Source of the DNA: Funneliformis mosseae
Taxonomy: Eukaryota; Glomeromycota; Glomeromycetes; Glomerales; Glomeraceae
DNA: 58,555 bases
Assembly: GCA_910592005.1 (NCBI GenBank)
Contig: CAJVPP010000040.1
Span: 1-58,555, forward strand
Reading direction: 5' to 3'
In this document: in pieces, positions 34,785 to 46,732 of the stretch
Layout of the letters: each line of letters begins with the position of its first letter
How positions within the stretch are numbered: the first letter of the stretch is position 1
Translations under genes and position numbers: made by a program
The notes under the pieces: model-generated
The model's input: the letters and a program-made list of their open reading frames with translations, nothing else
Databases searched by the model: none
Told to the model about the DNA's origin: nothing

Positions 34785-35890
34785 ATTCTACTTCACAGAT
34801 GCAATAGATATCAAAGAAAAAAAAAATTAATGTTAATATAATAGTTCAGATATTGAAAGTAATGTCATATATTTTCGCATGCTATACCATTTTCCATTTT
34901 GATATTCCCACAATCCCTGGGCTTTATTTTAATCAGTGTGGTGCATATGTATCAAATTATAAGAATTGCACTTCAATATGGGACTTGAAATTAAAAAATT
35001 TACATCATAATAGTTAAGAATGAACATTCATAGAATTAAAATTTTCTTTTACGCGACAGAAAAATGGTGAAAAAATATATTTTTCAGTCACCATTGTCGT
35101 AATGATAAATATGCAGGATACATAATGTTGGGTAAATGTCATGTGATAAGCAATTATTTGCCCCCAACATGATTCACGCGAGTGCATTTAGGAGCATTTA
35201 TGATGTAGTCAATGTAACAATGTTTATCAATACATATCAGAACTAGGTGCACAAAGTTCAAGTATTTCGTAATGATGAGACCACAGTTGAACATATTAAC
35301 CTAAAAAATATAATGATTTCACCGGGGCGATAGACAGATTCAGGAATTTCTCTCACATTTTTGCCGGAAAGATTCCGATTTTTGGTGTATGGGGGAAATT
35401 TGATTACACAGGTGACATCGTACATGACAAAGTTAGTACTATGACACATGATGGTAAGGGTTGTTATCTTAATGTTCCAAAAGGTATCAAAACTACCCGA
35501 TATCATTCATTAACTGGAAACTACTAGCTGGACGGAATCTGGTGTCTTGATGGGCATGAGACATCGTGAATTTACAATCGAATGGGCCTAGTCAAACAAC
35601 TTTTATGATAATAATGCTTTTTTAGGAGAGAATTTTCTCTCCGGATTCTTATTGTAAATCTTTTGGATTTTTTTTTTTATTACATTTTTTTTTTCAAAGA
35701 GAATTTTTAATAAATTTTAATTCATTACCATAATTTTTTTTATGGATTGAATAGATGTATTTTACGTATAAAGTTAATTATTTATTAAATGTACGACCAT
35801 CTAAAGATTTTTTTTTAAAAAATAAATTTTTACAATAAAAATTAAAAAAATTTTTTGGTTTTTTCTTAAATTGAATCTTTGCGCGAAAGT

Positions 35891-36416
35891 CTTTCGTTTC
35901 GTTTGTCAGTAGCGTTATCGTTTTCGGAATATTTTCGGAATCGTTCGTTTCTATTTTTAAATAAAATAAAAATAAAGGGCGCACATGAGTAACTTTCCGT
36001 GGTTAACTACTCCCTAAGGAAGAACAGCCAGTACCAATGGGACCACTAATTTAGGTTCTGGATTTTTAGAATATTACTCAGTGAGCGCCGCCAAAGTACA
36101 TCAGCAGCACATCAGCGAGGGGTTAAGAGGTTATTATATAGTCAATAATAAAGGGACGATTTGTAATAAATTACTCTGCATCGTGTTATTTTTATCAAAG
36201 CCAACGCTATTTAAAAGATTAACTTGCTTTGATATATTAAAATGACTATACAACACTTCTCCCATTAACAGTTCTACCCGTATCAATAATGGACTTTTCC
36301 CGCGTCTACCTTAAATTTTGGATCTTGAAGCGAAAAGCCCTTCGTTTCGTTGTCGGTAGCGTTAGCGTTATCGAAGAAGTCCTTCCGTTTCGTTTGTAAG
36401 AAGCGTAGCGTTATCG
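35891..36416. repeat. Three related GC-richer 30-37-bp repeats
   Basis: Copies at 35891-35920, 36339-36373 and 36381-36417 share CTTTCGTTTCGTT...TAGCGTTATCG. The second and third are almost adjacent, the first is about 420 bp upstream. CpG-containing words are unusual in this AT-rich setting. Confidence 0.6.
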
Positions 36417-37601
36417 GAAAAATTATTCTTAAAGTTAATAAAGACTTTTATTGCGTTCCTTCGGAAGCTAAAATTAGCGAAATAGTATTTTGGCAGAACT
36501 GTTTTTTGTTAGTTTTCTTTTAAGAAAAGTAAAAGAAAAGAAAGAAATGTTCTCACGTTGGGACACATTTTTATATATGCAACGATGGAATATTTTAGAA
36601 CAAACTTATGTATCATCTGTCAACCTTCCAAATTAGGACAAAATGTTATTGATTCATATCCTCATATAGTAAATAAACAATTGGTTTGGAAGTTCTTTTA
36701 ACAATGACGATCACCACCCGGCAAAACGTCATAGCACCTCACATATATAATTTCTTATGGTTTATACGTAGTTTCATAATGTTATCATCTTTTTGAAATT
36801 TAACTAAGAATAAAGATTTCAGGCCAGATATTTGGCGCAGCAAGCACGTGAAGAACACGAGTACAAAATGATAAAATTATTTTAATTATTTTTAAAGAAT
36901 AAAAACACCAGGAGACGTCAATGGAGGCAATGGATCAGGTGATGTTGGAAGTCAAAGTAACGTTTTATGTGTTCATTAGATATATTGAGTAAGCGAGTTA
37001 TAGAAAAATGTCATTATACATAACATTATATACTAATACTTTGTATAATTTCTATTTGCTATTTTACACATTACCCCGGGTTGGTGTGTGTAACTGTTCG
37101 TATACGTCACATAGATCACATGATATAATGTTTATAAGTGACGCGTGATGCATACTCTGAAAAACGCGACTCTTTCTGTCAAGCTTCTTTGAATATGTCT
37201 ACTTATTCTAGAGGAGGAATCAATTAATAAAGTCAAACCTTTTTTGGGTGACAGATTGACATTATGTTCAGTAAGCAACCGTTTGTCCACAGTCTCTTAA
37301 CGAACTGAAACGATTTGATTCGTTCGTAAGACCTGCATCAGGGTCTCTCGGACTCGGACTTGAAGTAATTACCAGGTCAGCGCATTTTTTCATGTCGGCA
37401 AAAAAAATAAAATTCCTTTTCTCTAGCATCAGAACTTTACTATTATCCGAGCCTAAACAAAAACCATTCAAATAAAGAAACCCGGAATAGAAATAAACCG
37501 AATTAATATTAACTATGTTGTTCATATTATTAATTTATATATTATGTATACAGAGAGAGAGAAACACAAGAAACGAAAATTGTTAGTTGTGACTTCCTCA
37601 A

Positions 37602-38751
37602 GATGGTCAATTATGAAGTTAGGGAGGAGCTTTTTCCTGAGGAAAAGGTGACAAAGAATGCACTTCAGAAGAAAACAGAAAAGACACGAAAAACTTTCAG
37701 TAATCATTTGGAAGCACTTTCTAATGAATTAATACTACGACTACCGCTTCTAGTCTTTCCTGGAGGATCAACTCTCTATTAGAGTTATTAGTGATTCAGG
37801 TTTAGTCTGGAATCTTCCACCGAAAATACAAAATACTTCCTAGTAAGTACTTTGTATTGATCTCAGTGTTTGATTCTCGTTCAATACCAGAAAAAAGATC
37901 TTCTTCGAACAACAACAATCTTCAAAGTCTAGAAATCACTTCAGCAGAGGATCTAGCCTTTGACCCCGCGGACATTATTTTTAATACGATGCAAGAAGAG
38001 CCGTTTATAAATCTAAAGGCTCTTCATCCACATCTAGTCGCAAGACTGCACATCTTTTATCAAGCCAAATTATGGCTTAATAAAAAATATAAAACAAAAG
38101 GATTACCCGTTCCCAAATCTTTATTATTAGAAGAAGATCAGCAGCAAGCTGATGGAAATCGAAGAAAACAAAATAAAAGAAAATTAGATATACTGTATAT
38201 TTTATGTTTTTACATATAGATTTATTACACGTGAATGTTGATGTTGAATTTGGGTTCGGTGAACAGAAATATTTCTATTTTTGGCACAATATTCTAAAAG
38301 GTCAATTTCGCTGGACTTTCCGATCTACTCTAGGCGTGCTACATAGTGCTTGTCCGATAAATATAAATAAAAAATCTCTACGTAATTCGCTTCGCGATGT
38401 GTTAAACAAGATCAAGCATTCCGCGAGAAATCCGCGACCAATATGAAATTATATAGTTGGTTAAATTCATTGTTTGAAACAGCAAAATTAAGTAAAACAA
38501 GGTATGACGTTGGACGATACTCAATTACAAATAGAGAAACTCCTCCGCCAGTGCAAAAAGAATTTTCTTTCTCAATTTATGAACAAGGAGTTGTAAAGAC
38601 TTTCTATAACATAATCGAAATTGAACTTTACATGTTCCTTGTTGACAACGAGAGCATCACCCCGCCAAGACTGTGGAAGCCTTTACCGCAAGACAATGAA
38701 CACAGACTTCGGAAATGCAGATACTCTTTGCATGCTAAATTTCATTATTGA
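37602..38751 (+). CDS. Candidate lineage-specific multi-exon gene (tentative)
   Basis: Four consecutive open stretches have protein-like composition: 37602-37781 (MVNYEVREELFPEEKVTKNA), 37857-38219 (acidic, ending in a basic NRRKQNKRKLD), about 38220-38446 (YFYFWHNILKGQFRWTF) and 38443-38751 (YSITNRETPPPVQKEFSFSI). The last two overlap at an ATGA in different frames, and the exon junctions are not clear. It may be a real gene with unusual splice sites or a decayed one. No family is recognised. Confidence 0.3.
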
Positions 38752-39356
38752 GAAACAGAGATAATTTTACGAAGAAATCTGCATACCTCGGTAAGAACGA
38801 TGCAATTCCCGTCGAACTTTTTCAATTATATGAAGTTCGGCACAAAATAGCGCATGATATTGTGACTACCTCAGCGCAACCTTCACGAAATGTCACGAAA
38901 TGGCCAAGTCCTTGAAAATACTGATAAAAAAAAATATGTCACGAAGGATCTTAACCTACACCCGTTAAGGAGCAGGGGAAAATCTCGGTGGAGTATGTGA
39001 GGTCGTTGAATGTCTCGGTAAGTAGTTTATTAAATAATCTACTTCAAATAGAAAAGTGAAACATTAATTTTTTTTCTGTTTAACATCAGGTGGAAATTAC
39101 GAAGACGTATACATGGAAAGAGAGAAGATCAATAAAGAAATCACACGGGGATTGATGACCTACCGCCAAATAGAAAGCTTTACAATACTGCTACGAATAA
39201 CAGTATAGCAGATTCAGAAAGTACGAGCAGGAGAATGGGAAAAACGCGAAAAAATACATCAGGAATAAGCTGATTTCATTTTGTAAAATAGAAGAGTTAC
39301 TAAATTAATCTTTAATTAAGCGGTGACATTTTTGTGTCGCTCAGCATAGACAATAT
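38752..39356. other. No gene recognised
   Basis: About 600 bp of mixed composition without a supported exon. It lies between the tentative gene and the first of two small fold-back elements. Confidence 0.4.
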
Positions 39357-39440
39357 ATGGGGCTTCGTCAATAGAAACACACCATCTTACTTAATAATTT
39401 ATTATGTTATAAGATGTGTTTCTATTGACGAAGCCTCATT
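39357..39440. mobile_element. Miniature inverted-repeat element, about 80 bp, TA-flanked
   Basis: Perfect 21-bp arms GGCTTCGTCAATAGAAACAC(A) (39361-39381) and their complement (39415-39435) enclose a partly palindromic AT-rich centre, so nearly the whole unit folds back. TA dinucleotides lie at both outer ends, consistent with a Tc1/mariner-type MITE. Confidence 0.75.
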
Positions 39441-39697
39441 ATAATCCCTTCACGAACGCTTTGGACTAAAAATAAAATATTTATTTTAAATATAACGACT
39501 ATTTTCTTTTTGTATGTTGTAAATTGTAAGAGGATTGCCAGGCTTACTTACGTACAATGCAAAGACGTAAAATAATTGATAGATCATTGGGACGTAAAAA
39601 ACAAAAGCATTAATAAACCATAATTTCATATACTACCTCTTCTTGAAACTTGAAACACATGACTAGGAGCAGAATAATGCCACTTCACGAACAGCCT

Positions 39698-39999
39698 TAG
39701 CGTCACCCGTAAAAATGGTAGCCGGATTTTATTTGCCGGATCACATATACTTATTGAGGGTGACATATAATTGTGACAATTAGCATTTTTCTCACAAAGA
39801 AATTTCTCTGTCCTCAGAATACTTAGTAAATTGAAGAACGGCAGGGATGTGACACGATGTGACAAATTTGCTAACCTCTTAACTAATCCTAATTCTACCC
39901 TAATCCTAATCCTAATCCAAACTCTAACTCTAATACTAACCCTAATAATAAATACCCGGAAAATAAATTCCGGCTACTAATTTTTTACGGGTGACGCTA
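39698..39999. mobile_element. 302-bp TIR element (MITE-like) with telomere-like insert
   Basis: Both ends read TAGCGTCACCCGTAAAAA going inward (left from 39698, right ending 39999), followed by GTAGCCGG and a second inverted motif near TTTATTTGCCGG/TTTATTTTCCGG. The TIRs are about 43-45 bp and imperfect. If TA is the target duplication (39698-39699 and 39998-39999), the element proper is 39700-39997. The centre contains degenerate CTAACC-type hexamers (separate entry). No coding capacity. Confidence 0.75.
39871..39950. repeat. Degenerate telomere-like hexamer array (CTAACC/CCCTAA)
   Basis: About 80 bp with hexamer period: variants CTAATC, CTAACT and CTAATA, plus exact CCCTAA words at two or more places. 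CCCTAA is the common fungal telomere unit on this strand. The array is interstitial and lies inside the 302-bp TIR element. Confidence 0.7.
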
Positions 40000-40908
40000 T
40001 GTTTGTCCCACTTTACGCGAAATTTCTGTCATTTAAATCCAAACGTGAATCTTTTCGCTTATCAAAAACCCGGAAATGTTATATAAATGCGGAAAGTAAC
40101 ACCTATCGCAATAGTTCTTTAATTAATATTTATAAATTCTAAATTATCCTTTGAGCGCGCATAAATTTATAAACTCCCGCACATGATTATTTCGCACGTT
40201 AGTGATCATTTGAAAATTTTATTCATGTTGATAGTGCAGGCCGGTATCAAATCGGACTTTTTTTAAGAGGAGGCATTATTAACAGCTTTTCTTTTTAATA
40301 AAAAAAAAAAAAAATTGACTAGTTTCAAAAAATTTGACTACTAAAATGTTTTGAAAAAGTTTCGTTTTAAAATTTTTTTTTTTTAAAAAAAAAAAACTTG
40401 ATTCAAGAATAAATTTAGAAATTCCCGCCGTGGCTCGGCTACCCGTAAATAACTATTACATTCATTACGTATATTTTATCAATTCCATTTTCCAAATTTA
40501 TAAAATAGTAATTTAACAAAGTTTTTAATTTATTAATTTATTTATTTTTCAAAATGCCAAATTTTTTTCGATGAGAAAGTGACGAAGGGAATATATTTTC
40601 AAGACAAGATAGTAAAGGCGTAAAATTGATGATCGGGTGAGGAATTTTTTTTTTTAAAGATTAGAAAATCAAAACTAAAATAAAGTACATGCAAGGAATT
40701 TAGAACTGAAATATATACAATGACAAAAAAAGGGGGGGGGAGAAAAAAAGTACAAGAGAAAAAGAAAAATAAGGAAGAATAGGAACTCAGAGATAACGAC
40801 ATAATCTACTTCTAACAAATTCTACATAAATTCAAAAAGTCGCGGAAATTCAAAACTCGAAATTAAAAAGTTTTAAAAAAAAATAAGAAAATTTTAAAAA
40901 AAAAGTCA
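40000..40908. other. AT-rich spacer, no gene seen
   Basis: No coding exon was recognised. It contains a G-run near 40732-40740 and probably the 3' UTR of the next minus-strand gene. Confidence 0.45.
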
Positions 40909-42066
40909 TCATATTGGTACCAAACCATCATAACTTGGACTACCGAAACTACGACTACCTTGTCTAAATTCACCAAGAAAATCGACCACTGTATCACAAA
41001 TAACCGTTATATAACTCCAAAAAGACGGTTCTACACCAAATGTGCCGTGTACAATCGCTTCATAAGGTTCTAAATAATGATAATTCCTGTATTTGATTCT
41101 AAATTGCAAATGAAGAATTAAAAATCGGTAAAATTTATTTATTATAAAAGAGGAAATTCCCCTTTTAAAAACTTACTTCAAGATGAGCCCGAGTATTAAT
41201 AATTCAATCAATATAATAACGCTTAAGAACCAAATCCAATTAATTCTACAATATAACTTTTCATAGGATTGGTAAAATGATTGAAGAGGCTGTATAATCA
41301 TTTCAATCAAGAGCATTAATTTATTCCATATTATTGAAAATAAAATTGCTAGTAATGTTTTGAATGTGGTGGTTTCTGTCTGCTGCTGCTGCTGTTGTTG
41401 TTGTTGTTGTTGTGACGCATCATCTTGCATCGACTACATTAACGAAAAAAAATCTTATTTTTTTATTTTGAAAAAAAAAAAAAAAAAGTTAATGAATAAT
41501 TACCTTTGCGTTGACGTTAAGTGATTTTGCCTTTGTTTTTTCCATTAATTTAAAAATATTATCGCGAACTTTCGAAGTGTCCCGATCTATATCGTCAGAT
41601 ACTCGAGCTTTTGATCCAAATTGTACCAAAAGTTTTTTCAATTCTTTCTATTTTATCAAAAAAAAAAAATAATAATAATAAAAAATAAATTATAAAGGAA
41701 ACCAAAGTAAGAAAATTAAATTTGGGGGTGAAAAGACCGAGGAATTTTACCTCCGAACGTTCGAATTCGGCTTTTTGTTTATCACGTTCCAAATCAGGTT
41801 TTTTTTTATGTAGAGAACGGTTACTTCTTTTTTGTTTTTCTGGTTCAAAAGATGACAGCTAATCGAAAGCGATAAAGGAAACGAAAAAAAAATAAAGTCG
41901 ATTCGAATTCAGAAATTTTGAAGGATAAAAAATTATTACAGGCTTATATAAAAAAAATCATGTATTATATGTTAGTGAACATTACAAAGATTTTTACCTT
42001 TTCCATCTTTTGTTCCTTAAAATTATTTGTTTTCGAATGGAATTTATCTCTGTTTGATTTTTCCAT
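40909..42066 (-). CDS. Hypothetical coiled-coil membrane protein (255 aa) with poly-Gln
   Basis: Five exons (42066-41998, 41858-41751, 41647-41504, 41433-41177, 41098-40909) join in phase to 255 aa. The N-terminal half is charged and helical (KKLLVQFGSKARVSDDIDRD, then TSKVRDNIFKLMEKTK). An 11-residue Gln run follows, then two hydrophobic helices (FKTLLAILFSIIWNKLMLLI and IWFLSVIILIELLILGLILK), and an aromatic C-terminal tail (YHYLEPYEAIVHGTFGVEPS). No family is recognised. The helical N-terminus recalls vesicle-fusion proteins, but no SNARE motif is present. The Gln run is encoded by mixed CAA/CAG. Confidence 0.7.
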
Positions 42067-42147
42067 TGTAATTTTTTGAATGATCTCTTGATGACAATGT
42101 ATTATTGTTTTATCGAAAATGTTTAAAACAAAGCAATTTATCCGGCT

Positions 42148-42179
<32 letters not shown>

Positions 42180-42382
42180 TTCTAGTTGAAAACTTGTATT
42201 ATTAATTTTTTTTTTTTTTTTTTTTTTCTCGAAGTTAGTTCTTTAAATAAAAATTCTAAGAATCTAAGATAATATTTTATTGTTGTAATATAATACAAAA
42301 AGAAACCGATTATTAAAAACTAAATGGTCTGTCAAGTGTGTTTATCGAATACAAAAAATGTCAGTTTTTATTGTTTATTGTC

Positions 42383-42413
<31 letters not shown>

Positions 42414-44016
42414 TTTTAAATATTTATTTATTTTTTTTTTTTTTTTTGATGAGCGGGGGGTGCGGTTTGTGGAGTTTTTATAATTGTGACTCAAAACTTT
42501 CAACTTTAAATTATTCTTGTTAATAAAAAAAATAAAATAAAAAAACGCCTACTGGAAGTTAAACTAGTTTTTTTTTTTTTTTTGCAATCCTTCTTTGTCG
42601 TACGGGATAAAATTCACAATATTCACAATATAAATGAACCCGAACTTTTTAATGATACAAGTGATAAACTTTAATAAAAGATATATAATATAGAGTATTG
42701 TTTAAAGTGATACAGAATTTAGTTGTGATCAGATCATAGTGATACATTTCTTTTACTTGGTGTTTTTCAAAATATGTGGTAAAATAAAATGGGAGATCCG
42801 AAAAATTTTTATAAATCAAAAGGTAACACTTGTAAACAATAAGGAAAACATTTATTCAGAGGAAAAAAATACACGAGACCTACTTGATTCCGAAATGTGG
42901 TAACACATGATTTCATTCTTTTCAAAAGGTTATACAATACGATACTCTTCAATACTATCGGCACTGACTATTTTATCATCGTAGTGCATATATAAAGGAG
43001 AGAGAGGTGCGGAAACCTTCACGTGTTAGAGGAAAGATAACCACAATAATTGACCTTTGATCACAAACGTTGTTCTTTTGTCTGTGAATCCGTTGGTCTT
43101 TTTGAAACAACACATTAAACCAAAAGGATTTTTGGGCGCGGGCAGTGTCCATTATTAGATTTTCCGATTGAGGATAAAAAAACATGATATCGTATTCAAA
43201 CATATTTGTATAATAAAAACGCCCTTCCCTTTCTTTAAAATTTCGTTGTTCAATCAGTCTCTCTTTGTTCGTAAGTTAATGGTGTTATGTTAAATGATTT
43301 ATAAAATAAGTGAATGAAAGGGGGGATACCAAAAATTTCAAGAATTTTAACCTGAAGATTAAACGATGACGAACCTTTGCATAATTAATATAATTAAAAC
43401 AATTGATGAACTGATATAGTTACATTAAAACTTTTAGGTTTATTCCGAAAGGACCTTTTTTTTAATAAACCTTTTTTTTTATACAGCTTTATTTACATGG
43501 ATGGCTCATGGCAAAATAGATGATTTCGTTTTATACCTATCAAAATCACTTTTTTGTGGGGAAAAAAAAAAATCAATTTTATAAATAAGTAATAGTCCCG
43601 GGAATGATTATGTTACAATTTTTTGACAGAATTTTTTTTTTGTGTGCATAATTCATTCATAATTCATTCATTCTAGGTAAAGATTCTCGGAACATCATCA
43701 ATTTTTTTTTAATGGAGGAACAACGTTGCACGGTCTTTTTAATCAATTTGTGTACTTGTTAAATTTTTTATTTTAGATTATCAAAAAATTATCTAATTGA
43801 TTTTTTTTTTTCACAAAGAACATCTTTTTTCAAAAAAAAAAAAAAAAAGAACAAAAGAATGTAACTTGGAACCTTTTTTTAAAAAAAATTGCTAAAAATA
43901 AATCGATTTCTTGAATAAAAGAATTTTAATTAAACTCGATTTCGAAGATGATGTGTTTCGGTCCTTGACCAAAAAAAAAACTCGTTTTTTCGTGATCAAC
44001 CGGGATCGAATTTGGT
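42067..44016. other. Gene-poor AT-rich interval with long homopolymers
   Basis: Dense poly-A and poly-T runs (for example 42150-42180, 42206-42228, 42381-42405) and a TATA-like TATATAAAGG near 42988. No supported exon. Short ORFs on both strands around 42976-43203 lack motifs. Confidence 0.4.
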
Positions 44017-44178
44017 TTAATTTGGTAATCCTAGTAAGTCAAATTCCAGTTCATTACAAGTTATCCTCCTGATAATATCACGTGGAAGTCCGTCCACAGA
44101 GAATTTCATCAAAGCGGTACCAAAACTGGTTGTATTTCTTGGTTTGAGCATTTCGCAATTTCTCGTGTACAAGTACAT
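44017..44178 (-). CDS. Short ORF or terminal exon (53 aa)
   Basis: The reading MYLYTRNCEMLKPRNTTSFG then KFSVDGLPRDIIRRITCNEL ends LLGLPN-stop and has good protein-like composition. It could be a small gene or the last exon of a longer minus-strand gene, but no upstream exon was found. The opposite strand is also open here, so the call is weak. Confidence 0.25.
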   Translation of the reverse strand: MYLYTRNCEMLKPRNTTSFGTALMKFSVDGLPRDIIRRITCNELEFDLLGLPN

Positions 44179-45438
44179 CTTTTTTTTTTTGAATTGGAAA
44201 TTGAAACCTGAATTTGGTATTATTAAATTAAATAATTCAACAGTAAAAAGTGATCAGTATAAATCCCCAAATATTATAAGTGTAACACGTGATTCACCGT
44301 TCCATCCTTCCGAGAAAGAAGTTAAGATGTATGTTAGGGAAGAAGCCGAGAAAAATCACATCATTTATTTGAAAAAACCTTGTTTAGAAGTGATAATTGA
44401 TATGTTTGTAAGCTCACGTTTTAATGAAATTTATTTAATTTATTTCCCGATTATATTATACGTTATTAAAAAAAATAAAATAAAACAAACCGATCCTTTT
44501 TTTATCGTCCACAAAATAAAAAAAAATTCTTTGTATGCAAGGATCCCGCCAAAAATTAATATAATAAATAATTTTTTTTTTTTTGTAATTCATTGATCGA
44601 ATCTAAACTTTAACTCGAGCTTCTTAAAGTTAAAATCTCAATAAAGAAAAAATTAATTAATTAATTAATCTATTTATGGTTATCCTTCTATATTTTTTTT
44701 TTGTTTTGTTTGATAAAGTTTTGATTTCGTAATTGCGATCAAAAACGTCAATTCTCAATGAGCTGGTCAATGCGTTGTTAATAAGCTATCAATGCTTGAT
44801 GATGATTAACAATTTGGATAGATAGAAAAAGGAAACTAAGAACGCGTCTGATTTTTTAATATAGAAACGTGGCGAATTTAAAGTTTAATATTGTGAAATG
44901 TTTAAATTCAAAATTATTAATAAAAGATATTTTTTTTGTAATATTTTAGATATAAAATTAATTTGATTCTTCCATTAGAATGTTATTTATCAGATAAATT
45001 TAACAAATAAAAATTAATGAAAGGGTTTATGTTCCAAGAAAAAAAAAAAGGCATTGAAAGAAGGCACAGGTGTATGTAAGAATAGTATCAATAAATAAAA
45101 TTAAGGTGATTTCAATCCTAACTTATTACACGCTTATGATTATTCACGAAACATTTCTCGATTTCCCTCTTCTCGAGATTTGTCCTTTCCGAACCTTAAG
45201 GAATTATTGCACGTTAAATTTTCACGAAATAATTTAAATTTGTAGAAAAAACAAATACTAATCTAAAAAAAAAAAATACTTCATTTACAATAATGATTAT
45301 AAAGATTATTTTTACATTTTTTAAAAAAAATTAAATAAAATGATTTGTAATAATACAAATACAAGTAAGTTAAAATCAATAATAACCGCTAATTTATGAT
45401 AATTTGTTTATGTAAGAATTGAAAGAAATTTTCGTTCG

Positions 45439-46334
45439 TTATTTGAATGAATTAACTGAATAACAAATATCCTGTTTTTTTTTAAAAAAAAAAATAAAAA
45501 AAAAACCATTATTAAAGATCATTTATCAAGATTATTTTATGAAATAATAATACTTACATCCGTTTTAACCTTGGAACAATAAATTTCAGGGCATCTTGCT
45601 GCACTTTTAATATTGGCACATTGAAACTACATTTATTTGATTTTTAAAATTTTTTTTTTTTTTTTTTTTAGAAATTACTTTAAAAAAAAAGCCAATTAAA
45701 AATCATGAAATGATTTCGTACCTCTTCGGGTTTACAATCGGGAACAACATTTAAACAATGATTATCTCCACCAAAATTTGATCCCGAATCTCCAATCCCC
45801 TGCATGATGCTTACGAGTATCACAACTATTTTTTTTTTTTTAGGTTAGTAAGTAAAAGAAAAAATAAAAAAAAAAAAAAAAAAAAAAATTATTCAGGTAA
45901 TTAATTAATTACTCACCAACAATCAAAGCGAAATATAAGAACCAAAATAAAGCAAACCAAAATTTCCAAGTAGGATTCCCGTTATGAAAAAATGTCATTC
46001 CCCATAATTGTTCTAAAGAAGTGATACCCGTAAGTCCTCTTTCTTCAGCTTTTATTTCATGATTCACAAAAGGAGTTGTCTTTCCTTGAGGTATTTGAGA
46101 TTTTTGAGGAGGTACTGGAGCGTTTACTACATATTCGGAAGGAATTTGCGGTAGGTCTCGAAACTGTTGTATTTCAATAACTTGTTGAGGCTGTTGTTGT
46201 TGGTATATTGGTTCAGCATCGTATAATTGTGAAGTTACTATGTACTGGTTTGTAGAAGATTCTCGATTATTAATAATTGGAGATTCTTGATGATAATATT
46301 GACCAGTGTTAAATTGTTGATTACTATTATCCAT
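45439..46334 (-). CDS. Lineage-specific single-pass membrane protein with Cys-rich tail (207 aa)
   Basis: Four exons (46334-45917, 45825-45722, 45626-45558, 45471-45439) join in phase. The N-terminal ~115 residues are Gln/Pro/Asn-rich and probably cytosolic. A conserved block, LTGITSLEQLWGM then HNGNPTWKFW, precedes a transmembrane helix (FWFALFWFLYFALIVVVILV). The segment after the membrane has about seven Cys (NHCLNVVPDCKPEE, FQCANIKSAARCPEIYC), suggesting disulphide bonds outside the cytosol. The next gene is a paralogue with the same block and the same phase-1 intron inside the helix. The last small exon is the least certain part. No known family recognised. Confidence 0.65.
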
Positions 46335-46381
46335 TAATAAATGTTTTCTTTTTTAATAAGAATAAATGTTAATATTATAAA

Positions 46382-46383
<2 letters not shown>

Positions 46384-46421
<38 letters not shown>
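46384..46421. repeat. 38-bp poly-A tract
   Basis: An uninterrupted run of 38 A lies 50 bp upstream of the ATG at 46334 (poly-T in the direction of transcription). Poly(dA:dT) tracts in this position often exclude nucleosomes from promoters. The exact length may be affected by sequencing error. Confidence 0.7.
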
Positions 46422-46424
<3 letters not shown>

Positions 46425-46732
46425 AAAAAAAAAATTTTGAATGTAAGAATAAAAAATAAGAAAAAGCAATCATTTATGAGGTACACAAAAGGAAATGTTT
46501 AATGATCACATGATTTACGTGAAATATAATTTATTTAATCTTTTTATGGTAAAATAATAATGTGGCGAAAAGAATGTTTTGTATGTTAGTTACATAAGCA
46601 CACAATAAGAAATTGATTATCCATTAATAATTATACAAGATTTAAACACGAAATATTAAATAAGTTACATATAACCTTACATCCTCGCTAATAAAAAAAA
46701 AAAGGAGATTAATAACTTCTTTTTTTTTTTTT

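Larger units (their letters stand above)
33699..37601. other. 3.9-kb gene-poor region
   Basis: No confident gene. One 110-residue minus-strand ORF (34784-34452) has protein-like composition (entry below). Short repeats occur at 35891-36416. Several less AT-rich islands (about 36010-36110 and 36290-36420) suggest worn fragments of genes or repeats that I cannot identify. Confidence 0.4.

Noticed and set aside
39871..39950. A true telomere or chromosome end
   Set aside because: The array is short, degenerate, flanked on both sides by unique sequence and bounded by TIRs, so it is interstitial.
40909..42066. SNARE protein assignment for the coiled-coil membrane protein
   Set aside because: No SNARE heptad motif with a central Gln or Arg layer before the membrane segment was found, and the protein has two hydrophobic helices.
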